Counted from the first letter of the stretch, positions 17,429-26,759 are shown. The stretch: DNA of 64,000 bases from Gryllotalpicola protaetiae (GCF_003627055.1 NZ_CP032624.1:1674001-1738000); one strand, 5' to 3'. A program made the numbers and translations. Notes: a model not told the origin generated them from the sequence alone.

Positions 17429-18827
17429 GCCTGCGCGTCGCCTCTTCGCTGCCGAGCGGCCCCTCGTCGAGCCGCAGCTCCATCAGGAACCTCATCGCCC
17501 GACCGACCTCAGGCCCCGGCCGCAGGCCGAGCAGCGTCATGACCTCGTCGCCGTTGAGGTCCGGCCGGATCGCATCGATCTCCTCCTGCTCGGTGAGTTG
17601 GGCGATGCGGGCCTCGAGGTCGTCGTAGGCGAAGCCGAGGCGGTCCGCCTTGCGCCTGTTGCGGGTGGTCACGTCGCTGCGCGTCAGGATGTGCAACCGC
17701 TCGAGCTGGTCGCCCGCGTCGCGCACGTAGCGTCGCACGGCGGAATCCGTCCACTCGCCGTCCGTGTAGCCGAAGAACCGCAGGTGCAGCTCGATGAGCC
17801 GCGCGACGGCGTCGATCGTCTCGTTGTCGAAGCGCAGGGCGCGCAGCCGCTTGCGTGCGAGCCGCGCGCCGACGAGGTCGTGGTTGTAGAAACTGACGGC
17901 GCCACCCGGCTCGAGCCTGCGCGTCGCGGGCTTGCCGATGTCGTGCATCAGGGCGGCGAGGCGCAGCGTCACGTCGGGGTCGGCGCCGGGGTGTCGCGAA
18001 TGCTCGTAGCCGATCGCCTGGTCGAGCACGGTGAGCGAGTGCTCGTAGACGTCTTTGTGACGGTGCTCCGCGTCGATCTCGAGCTGCAGGGCGGGCAGCT
18101 CGGGCAGCACCAGCTCGGCGAGCCCGGTGTGCACGAGCAGTTCGAGACCAGGGCGCGGGGTGTCGGATGCCAGCAGTTTGACGAGTTCGTCCCGAATCCG
18201 CTCGGCGCTCACGATGTCGAGCGAGCGGCGCATGCCGCTCATGGCATCGATCGTGTCGGGGGCGACCTCGAAGCCGAGCTGAGCGGCGAAGCGTGCCGCA
18301 CGCAGCATACGCAACGGGTCGTCGCCGAACGAGACAGACGCAGGGGCCGGCGTCCGCAGCACGCCGGCGATCAGGTCCTCGACGCCTCCGGATGGGTCGA
18401 CGAGCGCGATCTCGGGCACGCGGAGCGCAAGAGCGTTCACGGTGAAGTCGCGCCGCACGAGGTCGCCCTCGAGCTCGTCGCCGAACTCGACGGTCGGCTT
18501 CCGCGTCTCGCCGTCGTAGCTGTCGGCCCGATAAGTGGTGATCTCGACGGTCTCGCCGTCGACGCGTGCGGCGATCGTACCGAAGGCGCGCCCCACATCC
18601 CAGGTCGCCTCGGCGAGTGGCTTCACGACCGCGAGGATGTCGTCGGGCCGGGCGTTCGAGGCGAAGTCGAGATCGTGCACAGGCCGGCCGAGCAACGCGT
18701 CGCGCACCGGGCCGCCGACCAGGCTCAGCTCGGAACCCGCCTGCTGGAACGCCACAGCCAGCTTCGCGACGACGGGCGACTCGGCGAGGGAACGCAGGCG
18801 CGAAAGAGAATCGGCCACGCTCTGCAT
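17397..18827 (-). CDS. cca: tRNA nucleotidyltransferase (CCA-adding enzyme)
   Basis: The 476-residue protein adds or repairs the 3' CCA of tRNAs. The nucleotidyltransferase motif LVGGPVRDALLGRPVHDLDF (residues ~26-45) contains the two metal-binding aspartates. RRDFTVNALAL and the following head/neck region match class II enzymes, and an HD domain follows (LAALMHDIGKPATR, with HNHDLVGA-like NHD). The HD-domain fusion is typical of actinobacterial PcnA. The ATG at 18825-18827 is chosen; the frame continues upstream only through the 69-bp repeats. It is divergent from the DUF6049 gene and overlaps mshB tail to tail. Confidence 0.95.
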   Translation of the reverse strand: MQSVADSLSRLRSLAESPVVAKLAVAFQQAGSELSLVGGPVRDALLGRPVHDLDFASNARPDDILAVVKPLAEATWDVGRAFGTIAARVDGETVEITTYRADSYDGETRKPTVEFGDELEGDLVRRDFTVNALALRVPEIALVDPSGGVEDLIAGVLRTPAPASVSFGDDPLRMLRAARFAAQLGFEVAPDTIDAMSGMRRSLDIVSAERIRDELVKLLASDTPRPGLELLVHTGLAELVLPELPALQLEIDAEHRHKDVYEHSLTVLDQAIGYEHSRHPGADPDVTLRLAALMHDIGKPATRRLEPGGAVSFYNHDLVGARLARKRLRALRFDNETIDAVARLIELHLRFFGYTDGEWTDSAVRRYVRDAGDQLERLHILTRSDVTTRNRRKADRLGFAYDDLEARIAQLTEQEEIDAIRPDLNGDEVMTLLGLRPGPEVGRAMRFLMELRLDEGPLGSEEATRRLTAWWQGQQD

Positions 18828-18841
18828 GCCTCGGATTCTAC

Positions 18842-19009
18842 CGGCGGGGCGCCGTACACGCCGCCGCCCCGGCTCTGCCCGCTCGCGCACCGGTCCGCGC
18901 CCGGCACGCACGGCGGGGCGCCGTACACGCCGCCGCCCCGGCTCTGCCCGCTCGCGCACCGGTCCCCGCCCGGCACGCACGGCGGGGCGCCGTACACGCC
19001 GCCGCCCCG
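18842..19009. repeat. 69-bp GC-rich tandem repeat, about 2.4 copies
   Basis: Two full units at 18842-18910 and 18911-18979 differ by one base (a G/C change in the tract after CACCGGTCC). A third partial copy covers the first 30 bases at 18980-19009. Each copy begins with a core that can fold: CGGGGCG and CGCCCCG arms around a 13-base interior. The unit length is a multiple of three and the frames stay open, so several false ORFs cross it. It occupies the divergent intergenic region between cca and the DUF6049 gene. Function unknown. Confidence 0.9.
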
Positions 19010-19075
19010 CCTGGGTCACAGGGTCGCCATGAGGCGCCCCCATAAACTGGCGTGCATGCCGAGCAAGGAGGTGCT

Positions 19076-21280
19076 GTGGGTCGACGCGCGCCATTGAGCC
19101 TCCTGATCGCCGCAGCCCTTCTGCTCACCTCAGCCGCCGTGGCCGTTCCCCTGGCGCCGGCGAATGCCGCGCACCGCGACACGGCCGCCGGCGCACCTGT
19201 GGTCGAGGTCTACGCAGCCGGCGGCGGCATCGTTCCCGACGGCGGCGACCTGCAGGTGTCCGTCGTGATCGCCAACCCGAGCACAGAGCCCGTCGACCCC
19301 GGGCAGGTCAGCGTCTCGGTCGGCGCGAACGCGATCGCCACCCCCGCAGCCCTTGCCGACTTCCAACAGGATCCGCAGAAGGCCCCGTTGCGCGCGCTCG
19401 GCACGGGCGTCACGACTGCCGTCCCAGCAGGCGGAACGCTCGTCGTCGCACAGCTGACGATTCCCGCGGCATCAGTCGATCTGCCGAGTTCTGCTCCCGG
19501 CGTGTTCGGCCTGGCCGCCACCGTCGCGACGCCCGAGGGCGAGGTCGGCACGGGCGCAGGCACGCTCATCGTTCCCGGCGCCGCACCCGCGACCGTCGGC
19601 GTCGCGGCCGTGATGTCGCTCACCGCACCGGTCGGCGCGACGGGCCTGGTGTCTGCGCAGGACCTTGCCACGTACACGGCTGCCGACGGCGTGCTCACGC
19701 GCGAGCTGGGCGTCGCTCAGCACAATCCCGCGCTGACGGTCGGCATCGATCCGATGCTGCTCGTCTCGATCCGCGTGCTCGGACAGAGCGCACCCGCGTC
19801 GGCGCAGGCGTGGTTCGTCGCCCTCACCCACCTAGCGAACCCGACCTTCGCCCTGCAGTACGGCGACGCCGACCCCGCCGTGCAGACTCAGGCCGGGCTC
19901 GCGGCCCCGCTCCAGCCGAGCGACTTCACCTACGCGATGTCGGCCGGCGACTTCAACAACGCCCCCCTGACGGTCGGCGAGCCCACCGCGACGGCACAGA
20001 CCGCGGCACCGACACCGACCCCTTCGCCAACCGCGGGCCCCCAGCTGCCGCCGCTCTCCGAGCTGATCGGATTCCCGTACAAGATCGACGGCGTCGCGTG
20101 GCCCGCGCCCGGCACCGTCTCCGGTTCCGACACCGCGGCGCTTGCCGCGGCAGGGCTCACGACGACGATCGTGAGCTCGGCGAACACCAACGCGACGAAG
20201 CTGGGCGTGACACCCGACGCGGCGCTCACGACGAGCGGCGGATCGGCGCTCGTCACCGACGATGCGGTCAGTCAGGCGCTGCAGGCGGCCGCCACCGCGA
20301 GCGATCCCACGACGGCGACGCTCACGACCGCCGCCCTGTACGCGCAGCTCGCCCTCGCTGCTCAGAACGCACCTCAGGGCGGCGTCGTGCTGGCCTCACT
20401 CGACCGCAGCCTGCCGACCGACGTCACATACGCGTCCGCTGCCGTCGCGACCGTGCTGGGGTCGGCGTTCACCCGCCCGGCATCCCTGCAGGACGCGCAG
20501 GCGTCGGCGCCGACGGCGGGACTCGCCCTGGTCGACCAGCGCAACGCCGAGGACCGCATTCAGCGGGTGCAGGCCCTGCTCGACCTTGCCGGCGAGCCGC
20601 GCACGGGCGGCACGGCCGACGCCGTCAACATCGCCTCGTTCTCCTCGGTCCTGTCGAACCCGGTGCTGCTCACCGGTGACGTGCGCGCGCGACTGCTGCA
20701 GCTGTTCTCCGTCGGCTGGGTCGGCTCCAACGCGTGGAACACCGCCGTCAGCAAGCAGCTGTCCGCCATGCACGCGAACGTCACCGGGGTGCAGATCATG
20801 GCCCCGGAGTCGATCCGCCAGGCATCCCGCCAGGCACTCATTCCGATCACGGTCACCAACAAGCTCACCCACCCGGTCGACGTCGTGCTGCGGGCGACGC
20901 CGTCGTCGGCGCGCCTCGAGGTCGAGTCGGACACCGTCAAGACGATCGCCGCCGGCTCCAGCGCGAAGGTGCTGGTCCCCGTCAGGGCACAACTGAGCAA
21001 TGGCACGGTCCGGCTCCACCTGCAGCTCTACAGCAAGACAGACGTGCCCATCGGCGACTCGCACAACGCAGAGCTCGACGTGCACGCCGACTGGGAGGGC
21101 ATCGGCGCGATCGTCTTCGGCGTCATCGTGGTCGGGTTCTTCGGCTTCGGCCTGTTCCGCACGATCCAGCGCCGGCGGCGCGAGAAGGGTGAGGCCAAGA
21201 CCGAGCCCGACGGCGATGCCGGCGAGGCGACGACGGATGCCGCGGCCGACGGATCCGCCCACGAGGCTCCGCGTGGCTAG
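19076..21280 (+). CDS. DUF6049-type secreted/membrane-anchored protein
   Basis: The 734-residue protein has a signal peptide (RRAPLSLLIAAALLLTSAAVAV), a long extracellular region rich in Ala, Thr, Val and Pro with a TPTPSPTAGP linker near residue 320, and one C-terminal transmembrane helix (AIVFGVIVVGFFGFGLF) before a charged tail. The GTG at 19076 is chosen because AAGGAGG lies five bases upstream; an in-frame GTG at 19052 has no such site. The gene sits between cca and murJ, as does the related mycobacterial membrane protein in the same locus. Function is unproven; a role with MurJ in envelope assembly is inferred from position. Confidence 0.8.
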   Translation: MGRRAPLSLLIAAALLLTSAAVAVPLAPANAAHRDTAAGAPVVEVYAAGGGIVPDGGDLQVSVVIANPSTEPVDPGQVSVSVGANAIATPAALADFQQDPQKAPLRALGTGVTTAVPAGGTLVVAQLTIPAASVDLPSSAPGVFGLAATVATPEGEVGTGAGTLIVPGAAPATVGVAAVMSLTAPVGATGLVSAQDLATYTAADGVLTRELGVAQHNPALTVGIDPMLLVSIRVLGQSAPASAQAWFVALTHLANPTFALQYGDADPAVQTQAGLAAPLQPSDFTYAMSAGDFNNAPLTVGEPTATAQTAAPTPTPSPTAGPQLPPLSELIGFPYKIDGVAWPAPGTVSGSDTAALAAAGLTTTIVSSANTNATKLGVTPDAALTTSGGSALVTDDAVSQALQAAATASDPTTATLTTAALYAQLALAAQNAPQGGVVLASLDRSLPTDVTYASAAVATVLGSAFTRPASLQDAQASAPTAGLALVDQRNAEDRIQRVQALLDLAGEPRTGGTADAVNIASFSSVLSNPVLLTGDVRARLLQLFSVGWVGSNAWNTAVSKQLSAMHANVTGVQIMAPESIRQASRQALIPITVTNKLTHPVDVVLRATPSSARLEVESDTVKTIAAGSSAKVLVPVRAQLSNGTVRLHLQLYSKTDVPIGDSHNAELDVHADWEGIGAIVFGVIVVGFFGFGLFRTIQRRRREKGEAKTEPDGDAGEATTDAAADGSAHEAPRG

Positions 21281-22880
21281 CATCGGCCGCGCCACCACGC
21301 TGCTCGCGAGCGGCACGCTGGTTTCCCGTCTGCTCGGCTTCGGCAGGCAGTGGCTGCTGCTGCAGGCGATCGGCGGCACCGGCCTCATCACCGACGCCTT
21401 CCAGACCGCGAACAGCGCGCCGAACACGATCTACGCGATCATCAGCCAGGGCGTGCTGAACGCCGTGCTGATCCCGCAACTCGTGCGCGCCGCGAAGCAC
21501 CGCGACGGCGGGCAGGCCTACATCAACAAGCTCATCACGCTGGGCATGGTCGTGTTCGGTGTGCTGACCGCGATCGCGACGGCGCTGTCGCCGCAGCTCA
21601 TGACGCTCTTCGGCGTGCGGCCGGGCGTGATGGATCTGGCGATCGCCTTCGCGCTCTGGTCGATGCCCCAGGTGTTCTTCTACGGCCTCTACTCGCTGCT
21701 CGGCGAGGTGCTCAACGCCCGCAACTCCTTCGGCCCGTTCACGTGGGCGCCCGTGCTCAACAACATCATCTCGATCATCTCGCTCGTGCTGTTCCTCGTG
21801 ATGTTCGGCGTGCAGCCGGTGCACACCGTCGGCGACTGGCCGGCCCTCAAGATCTTCATCCTCGCGGGCGGCTCGACGCTCGGCATCGTGGCTCAGGCGC
21901 TCGTGCTGTTCGCGTTCTGGCGCCGCATCGGCCTGCGGTTCCGCTTCGACTTCGGCTGGCGCGGAATGGAGCTGCGCACGGTCGGCAAGGCGGCCGGCTG
22001 GACCTTCGCGATGCTCGTGTGCACCCAGCTCGCCGGCATCTTCCAGACCTTCGTCGCCAACACGGCCTCGGGCCCGCACCGCGCCGGCCCGCAGGGCATC
22101 GCGACGACCTGGTTGATCTTCATGCTGCCGTTCTCGATCATCGCCGTCTCGGTGGTCACCGCGTACTTCACGCGCATGTCCGAGCACGCCCGCGACGGGG
22201 ACTTCGAGTCGTTCCGCACCGACTACTCGTCCGCAGTGCGCCAGATCGTGCTCCTCATCTCCATCTGCGCCGCGGTGCTGATCGTGACGTCGTTCTCGTT
22301 CTCGCGCGTCTTCACGACCGACTATCAGCCGTTCGGCGTCGTGCTGATCGGCTTCGTCATCGGCCTGGTCCCCTCCGTCGTCGGCTTCGTCACCCTCCGC
22401 GCGCTGTACTCCCTCGGCGACACGCGGTCGCCGTTCATCTACACACTGATCCAGTCGGCGATCGTGGTGCTCGGCCTCGTGGCCTGCCTCCACCTCGAGC
22501 CCGACTTCCGCGCCCCGGGCATCGCGATCACCGTGTCGTTCGCAGGAACCGTGCAGACCGCTCTTTCGATGGTGTTCCTGCGCCGCCGCCTGCACGGCCT
22601 GCATCTCGGCGGCGTGTTCCGGTCGATCGTGCAGGGCTTCCTGGGGTCGCTCGTGGCGACCGTGCTGGGCCTGATCGCCCTCTACGGCGTCAATCAGCTC
22701 GGCGGACACGGCGGATTCTCCGTCGCGACGGCGCTCAGCGCGATCGTGTCGATGGTCATCGTCGGCGCCGTCATGCTTGCGGCATACATTCTCGTCCTGC
22801 GCGGCCTGCGCACGCCCGAATTGATGGATGCCCTCGCCGGCCTGCGCCGACGCCTGGCGCGTTCTCAGCGAGCGGAATAA
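21273..22880 (+). CDS. murJ: MurJ-type lipid II flippase (MVF family)
   Basis: The 535-residue polytopic protein has about fourteen hydrophobic segments and the MurJ N-terminal region LLASGTLVSRLLGFGRQWLL followed by DAFQTANSAPNTIYAIISQG. It would flip lipid II across the membrane for peptidoglycan synthesis. The extracellular pseudokinase domain of mycobacterial MurJ is absent here. The start is GTG at 21273, overlapping the upstream stop by eight bases; an ATG at 21237 is an alternative. The order DUF6049-murJ-trxB-trxA is conserved around actinobacterial origins. Confidence 0.92.
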   Translation: MASIGRATTLLASGTLVSRLLGFGRQWLLLQAIGGTGLITDAFQTANSAPNTIYAIISQGVLNAVLIPQLVRAAKHRDGGQAYINKLITLGMVVFGVLTAIATALSPQLMTLFGVRPGVMDLAIAFALWSMPQVFFYGLYSLLGEVLNARNSFGPFTWAPVLNNIISIISLVLFLVMFGVQPVHTVGDWPALKIFILAGGSTLGIVAQALVLFAFWRRIGLRFRFDFGWRGMELRTVGKAAGWTFAMLVCTQLAGIFQTFVANTASGPHRAGPQGIATTWLIFMLPFSIIAVSVVTAYFTRMSEHARDGDFESFRTDYSSAVRQIVLLISICAAVLIVTSFSFSRVFTTDYQPFGVVLIGFVIGLVPSVVGFVTLRALYSLGDTRSPFIYTLIQSAIVVLGLVACLHLEPDFRAPGIAITVSFAGTVQTALSMVFLRRRLHGLHLGGVFRSIVQGFLGSLVATVLGLIALYGVNQLGGHGGFSVATALSAIVSMVIVGAVMLAAYILVLRGLRTPELMDALAGLRRRLARSQRAE

Positions 22881-22958
22881 CTCGACCTACTATGTGTTCT
22901 ACCTTCAAGCGCCTGCCTTCATCGCGGGTGCGCAAGTTCAGGGAGTTACGCGGTATTT

Positions 22959-23948
22959 ATGAACGACTTGACTGAGAACGGCGTCCGCGACGTCATCATC
23001 ATCGGGTCCGGCCCCGCCGGCTACACCTCCGCGATCTATGCGGCGCGTGCCGAGCTGAAGCCGCTCGTCATCGCCTCCAGCGTCGAGGCGGGCGGCGAGC
23101 TCACCAAGACCACAGAGGTCGAGAACTTCCCCGGGTTCCCCGAGGGCGTCATGGGGCCCGACCTCATGATCAAGATGCAGGAGCAGGCAGAGCGCTTCGG
23201 CGCCGAGGTCGTCTATGACGACGTGGTCGCCGTCGAGCTGGCCGGCGAGACCAAGCGCGTCGTGCTCGGCTCGGGCGAGACCCACGAGGCTCGCACCGTG
23301 ATCGTCGCGACCGGGTCTGCGTACCGCCGCCTGGGCCTCGACGACGAAGAGCGTCTCTCGGGCCACGGGGTCTCGTGGTGCGCGACCTGCGACGGCTTCT
23401 TCTTCCGCCAGAAGAACATCGCCGTGGTCGGCGGCGGCGACTCCGCGATGGAAGAGGCGACGTTCCTCACCCGCTTCGCCGACAAGGTGACGGTCATCCA
23501 CCGCAAGGACACGCTGCGGGCCTCGAAGATCATGCAGGAGCGCGCGTTCGCGAACGAGAAGATCGAGTTCGCGTGGAACAAGGAGGTCGTCGCGATCAGC
23601 GGCAGCGAGGCCGTGACCGGCGTCACGCTGCGTGACACCGTCGACGGCACCGAGAGTGAGCTCGCGCTCGACGGCCTGTTCATCGCGATCGGCAACGACC
23701 CGCGCGTGCACCTGTTCCACGGCCAGCTCAAGCTGACCCCCGCAGGAACGATCGCCGTCGACGGCCGCTCGTCCAGGACCAACCTTCCCGGCGTGTTCGC
23801 CGCGGGCGACGTGATCGACCCGACGTATCGTCAGGCTGTCACCGCCGCCGCATCGGGCACCGTCGCCGCGCTCGACGCGGAGCACTATCTTGCAGAGCTC
23901 GATCAGGCCGAGGCATCCGTCGACGCCGTCTTCGCGCCCGCCAACTAG
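22959..23948 (+). CDS. trxB: Thioredoxin reductase
   Basis: The 329-residue flavoprotein reduces thioredoxin with NADPH. The FAD-binding GSGPAGYTSAIYAARA is at residues ~17-32, the redox motif CATC at Cys141/Cys144 (WCATCDGFFF), the NADPH-binding GGGDSAMEEA follows, and the terminal FAD segment is GVFAAGDVIDPTYRQAVTAA. Length and domain order match low-molecular-weight bacterial TrxB. A ribosome-binding site AGGGAG lies upstream of the ATG. trxA follows after 26 bases with its own strong AAAAGGAGA site. Confidence 0.97.
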   Translation: MNDLTENGVRDVIIIGSGPAGYTSAIYAARAELKPLVIASSVEAGGELTKTTEVENFPGFPEGVMGPDLMIKMQEQAERFGAEVVYDDVVAVELAGETKRVVLGSGETHEARTVIVATGSAYRRLGLDDEERLSGHGVSWCATCDGFFFRQKNIAVVGGGDSAMEEATFLTRFADKVTVIHRKDTLRASKIMQERAFANEKIEFAWNKEVVAISGSEAVTGVTLRDTVDGTESELALDGLFIAIGNDPRVHLFHGQLKLTPAGTIAVDGRSSRTNLPGVFAAGDVIDPTYRQAVTAAASGTVAALDAEHYLAELDQAEASVDAVFAPAN

Positions 23949-23974
23949 ACCACCCCTAAAAGGAGAGATACCAA

Positions 23975-24301
23975 ATGTCCGCTGCAAAGGCTGTGACCGA
24001 CGCCTCGTTCGAGGCCGACGTCCTGAACTCCGAGAAGACCGTGCTGGTCGACTTCTGGGCAGAGTGGTGCGGGCCGTGTCGCGCGGTCTCGCCGATCCTC
24101 GACCAGATCGCCTCTGAGCACGCCGACAAGATCGAGATCGTGAAGCTCAACGTGGACGAGAACCCCGCCACGGCGGCCAAGTACCAGATCACGTCGATCC
24201 CGGCGATGAAGGTCTACCAGGCGGGTGAGGTCAAGAAGACCGTCATCGGCGCCAAGCCGAAGCCGGCTCTCGAGCACGACCTCGCCGAGTTCCTCGCGTA
24301 G
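23975..24301 (+). CDS. trxA: Thioredoxin
   Basis: The 108-residue protein has the active site WAEWCGPCR with Cys32 and Cys35 and the cis-proline in TSIPAMKVY. It is the reductant for ribonucleotide reductase and peroxiredoxins, reduced by the adjacent TrxB. An AAAAGGAGAG ribosome-binding site precedes the ATG by about nine bases. The trxB-trxA transcript ends at a perfect hairpin 31 bases downstream. Confidence 0.97.
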   Translation: MSAAKAVTDASFEADVLNSEKTVLVDFWAEWCGPCRAVSPILDQIASEHADKIEIVKLNVDENPATAAKYQITSIPAMKVYQAGEVKKTVIGAKPKPALEHDLAEFLA

Positions 24302-24331
24302 CTCGCCGGATTCGCATAGCCAATCAGGCAT

Positions 24332-24365
24332 GAATGGCCCCGTTCCCATCGGAACGGGGCCATTC
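24332..24365 (+). terminator. Perfect hairpin after trxA
   Basis: A 15-bp perfect stem (24332-24346 with 24351-24365) closes a four-base CATC loop. There is no T run after it, which is common for actinobacterial terminators. It separates trxBA from the aminotransferase gene. Confidence 0.85.
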
Positions 24366-24418
24366 CACATGTGGGCGCTGGTTACGATTGTGCAATCGTC
24401 GAGATTGGACGCACACAC

Positions 24419-25732
24419 GTGATCGAGAGCTCGCCCGCACAGGGCAACAACCTGGACCCCTGGTACGACTCCTACGCCGCCCGCACGGCCGGCCTGGCAG
24501 CCAGTGAGGTCCGAGCTCTCTTCGCCGTCGCGTCGAGGCCCGAGGTGGTCTCGCTCGCCGGCGGCATGCCGTACGTCTCGGCGCTTCCCCAGGAGCTCGT
24601 CACCGGGGCGATGGACAAGGTGATGGCCGAGCGCGGCCCCGTCGCCCTGCAGTACGGCTCCGGCCAGGGCGTTCCGGCGCTGCGCGAGCAGATCCTCGAG
24701 GTGATGGCTCTCGAGGGCATCAGCGGCTCAGCCGACGACGTGGTCGTCACGACCGGCTCCCAGCACGCCCTCGAGCTGTTCAGCAAGCTCTTCATCGATC
24801 CGGGCGACGTCGTGATCGCCGAAGGCCCCAGCTACGTCACCGCGATGGTGATCTTCAACTCGTACCAGGCCGATGTGGACCACGTCCCGATGGACGAGCA
24901 CGGGCTCATCCCCGGCGCGCTGCGCGAGCACATCGCCCGCCTCAAGGCGGCCGGTCGGCGCATCAAGTTCCTCTACACGATCCCCACCTTCCACAACCCG
25001 GCCGGCGTGACGCTCACATGGGAGCGGCGCCTCGAGATCCTCGAGATCTGCAAGAGCGAGGGGGTTCTTGTGCTCGAGGACAACCCCTACGGGCTGCTGT
25101 ACTTCGGCGATCGCCCGCCTGCAGCGATGCGATCGATCGAAGAAGACGGCGTCGTCTACCTCGGCACCTTCTCGAAGACGCTCGCGCCGGGCTTCCGCCT
25201 CGGCTGGGCGCTTGCGCCGCACGCCATCCGCGAGAAGCTGATCCTCGCCAACGAGGCCGCCGTGCTCTCGCCGTCGTCGTTCACCCAGCTGGTCGTCTCC
25301 GAGTACCTGTCGCAGGCCGACTGGCGCGGCCAGATCGACACCTTCCGCGGCGTCTACCGCGAACGGAAGGAGGCGATGCTCTCCGCTCTGCAGGAGCATC
25401 TGCCCGAGCTGTCGTGGACGAACCCGAACGGCGGCTTCTACGTCTGGCTGACGCTGCCCGAGTCGCTCGACTCGAAAGCCATGCTGCCGCGTGCCGTGAA
25501 GGAACTCGTCGCCTACACCCCGGGCACCGCCTTCTACGCCGACGGCAACGGGCGTCAGAACATCCGCCTGTCCTTCTGCTACCCGACGCCCGAGCAGATC
25601 CGCGTCGGCATCCGTCGGCTCGCCAACGTCGTCAGCGGTGAGCTCGACCTTCTCGAGACCTTCGCCGGAACCGGCGATCTGAGTCAGTTGCGGATGTCTC
25701 GCGGTGCGTTCCCGCCCAGCGACCTGCGCTGA
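24419..25732 (+). CDS. PLP-dependent aminotransferase, class I/II (2-aminoadipate aminotransferase-like)
   Basis: The 437-residue enzyme shows the fold type I sequence order: VSLAGGMP near residue 45, TTGSQHALELFSKLFIDPGD, NPAGVT in the Asn/Pro PLP region, EDNPYG with the Asp that contacts the pyridine nitrogen, and the PLP lysine in GTFSKTLAPGFRLGW. It resembles LysN/ARO8-type enzymes that act on aromatic or 2-aminoadipate substrates and lacks a GntR domain, unlike the MocR protein at 9-10.4 kb. The GTG at 24419 is chosen because the frame upstream crosses the trxA terminator. The D-Ala-D-Ala ligase homologue follows after 36 bases and may be cotranscribed. Confidence 0.9.
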   Translation: MIESSPAQGNNLDPWYDSYAARTAGLAASEVRALFAVASRPEVVSLAGGMPYVSALPQELVTGAMDKVMAERGPVALQYGSGQGVPALREQILEVMALEGISGSADDVVVTTGSQHALELFSKLFIDPGDVVIAEGPSYVTAMVIFNSYQADVDHVPMDEHGLIPGALREHIARLKAAGRRIKFLYTIPTFHNPAGVTLTWERRLEILEICKSEGVLVLEDNPYGLLYFGDRPPAAMRSIEEDGVVYLGTFSKTLAPGFRLGWALAPHAIREKLILANEAAVLSPSSFTQLVVSEYLSQADWRGQIDTFRGVYRERKEAMLSALQEHLPELSWTNPNGGFYVWLTLPESLDSKAMLPRAVKELVAYTPGTAFYADGNGRQNIRLSFCYPTPEQIRVGIRRLANVVSGELDLLETFAGTGDLSQLRMSRGAFPPSDLR

Positions 25733-25768
25733 CCCCCGGCGCGCCGATTTCAAGAAAAGGCCCTGATC

Positions 25769-26746
25769 ATGCCCGGTTTTGAACGCCTCAATGTGCTGGT
25801 CCTCGCCGGCGGAATCTCGCACGAGCGCGACGTGTCGCTGCGCAGCGGACGTCGCGTCGCCGACGGGCTGCAGGCGCACGGTCACCGCGTCACCATGCGC
25901 GAGCCGGACGCCGAGTTGCTCGCCTATCTGCGCACCGAGCGGCCCGATGTGGTGTGGCCGGCTCTGCATGGGGCCAGCGGCGAGAACGGCGCGCTGCGCG
26001 CGCTGCTGGCAGCATCTGGGGTGCCGTACGTCGGCGCCGAGCCCGAGGCGGCCCGCGTCGCATGGCTCAAGCCGATCGCCAAGACGGTCGTCGCCCGCGG
26101 CGGCGTGCGCACCCCGCAGTCTGTGACGCTGCCGCGCGAGACCTTCCGTGAGCTCGGCGCGAACGCCGTACTGAGCACGCTGCGCGACTATCTCGGCGCC
26201 CCGCTCGTCGTGAAGCCGTCGCAGGGCGGCAGCGCCCAGGGAGTGACGATCGTCGACGACGAAGCCGAGTTGCCGCGCGCGATGGTCACGGCCTACACCT
26301 ACGCCGACGTCGCACTGCTCGAACGCAAGATCGTCGGCACCGAGATCGCGGTCACCGTGCTCGACCTCGGCGACGGTCCGCAGGCGCTGCCCGCGGTCGA
26401 GATCGCCCCCAACCATGGCGTCTACTCGTTCGAGGCCCGATACAACGCGGGGGAGACCCACTTCTTCACGCCGGCGCGGTTGAGCCCGGAGGTCGCCGAG
26501 CGCGCCGCCCGGGTCGCCGTGGACGCCCACAACGCTCTCGGCTTGCGCCACATCTCCCGCGTCGACCTCATCGTCGACGCCGAGGGAACGCCATGGTTCC
26601 TCGAGGCCAACGTGCTCCCCGGCCTCACGGAGACGTCCCTCGTGCCGCTCGCGATCCAGGCGGCCGGCTTCGACCTGGGCGCTGTGTACGTCGGCCTCGC
26701 CGAGCAGGCGATCAGGGACTTCGACGCGCAGCTGCTTTCGCGCTAG
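25769..26746 (+). CDS. D-alanine-D-alanine ligase family protein (ATP-grasp)
   Basis: The 325-residue ATP-grasp ligase has LAGGISHERDVSLRSG at the N-terminus, the D-Ala subsite segment HGASGENGALRALL, PLVVKPSQGGSAQGV in the ATP lid, and the metal/ATP motif DLIVDAEGTPWFLEANVLPG. It is shorter than typical actinobacterial Ddl (about 350-375 residues), so it could be a specialised paralogue rather than the housekeeping cell-wall ligase. It follows the aminotransferase, which might supply its amino-acid substrate. The next gene, parB, is convergent, with a parS site between. Confidence 0.85.
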   Translation: MPGFERLNVLVLAGGISHERDVSLRSGRRVADGLQAHGHRVTMREPDAELLAYLRTERPDVVWPALHGASGENGALRALLAASGVPYVGAEPEAARVAWLKPIAKTVVARGGVRTPQSVTLPRETFRELGANAVLSTLRDYLGAPLVVKPSQGGSAQGVTIVDDEAELPRAMVTAYTYADVALLERKIVGTEIAVTVLDLGDGPQALPAVEIAPNHGVYSFEARYNAGETHFFTPARLSPEVAERAARVAVDAHNALGLRHISRVDLIVDAEGTPWFLEANVLPGLTETSLVPLAIQAAGFDLGAVYVGLAEQAIRDFDAQLLSR

Positions 26747-26759
26747 TTACGAACGTGTA

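Noticed and set aside
18842-19009. CRISPR array
   Set aside because: The unit is 69 bp with no distinct spacers and no cas genes are near.
19052-19075. Earlier start for the DUF6049 protein
   Set aside because: The GTG at 19052 has no ribosome-binding site, whereas AAGGAGG is correctly spaced before the GTG at 19076, which starts directly at a signal peptide.
17334-19097. Plus-strand 587-codon frame across cca and the repeats
   Set aside because: It is antisense to cca, then passes through the tandem repeat. The repeated PPPRLCPLAHRS peptide is a by-product of the DNA repeat.
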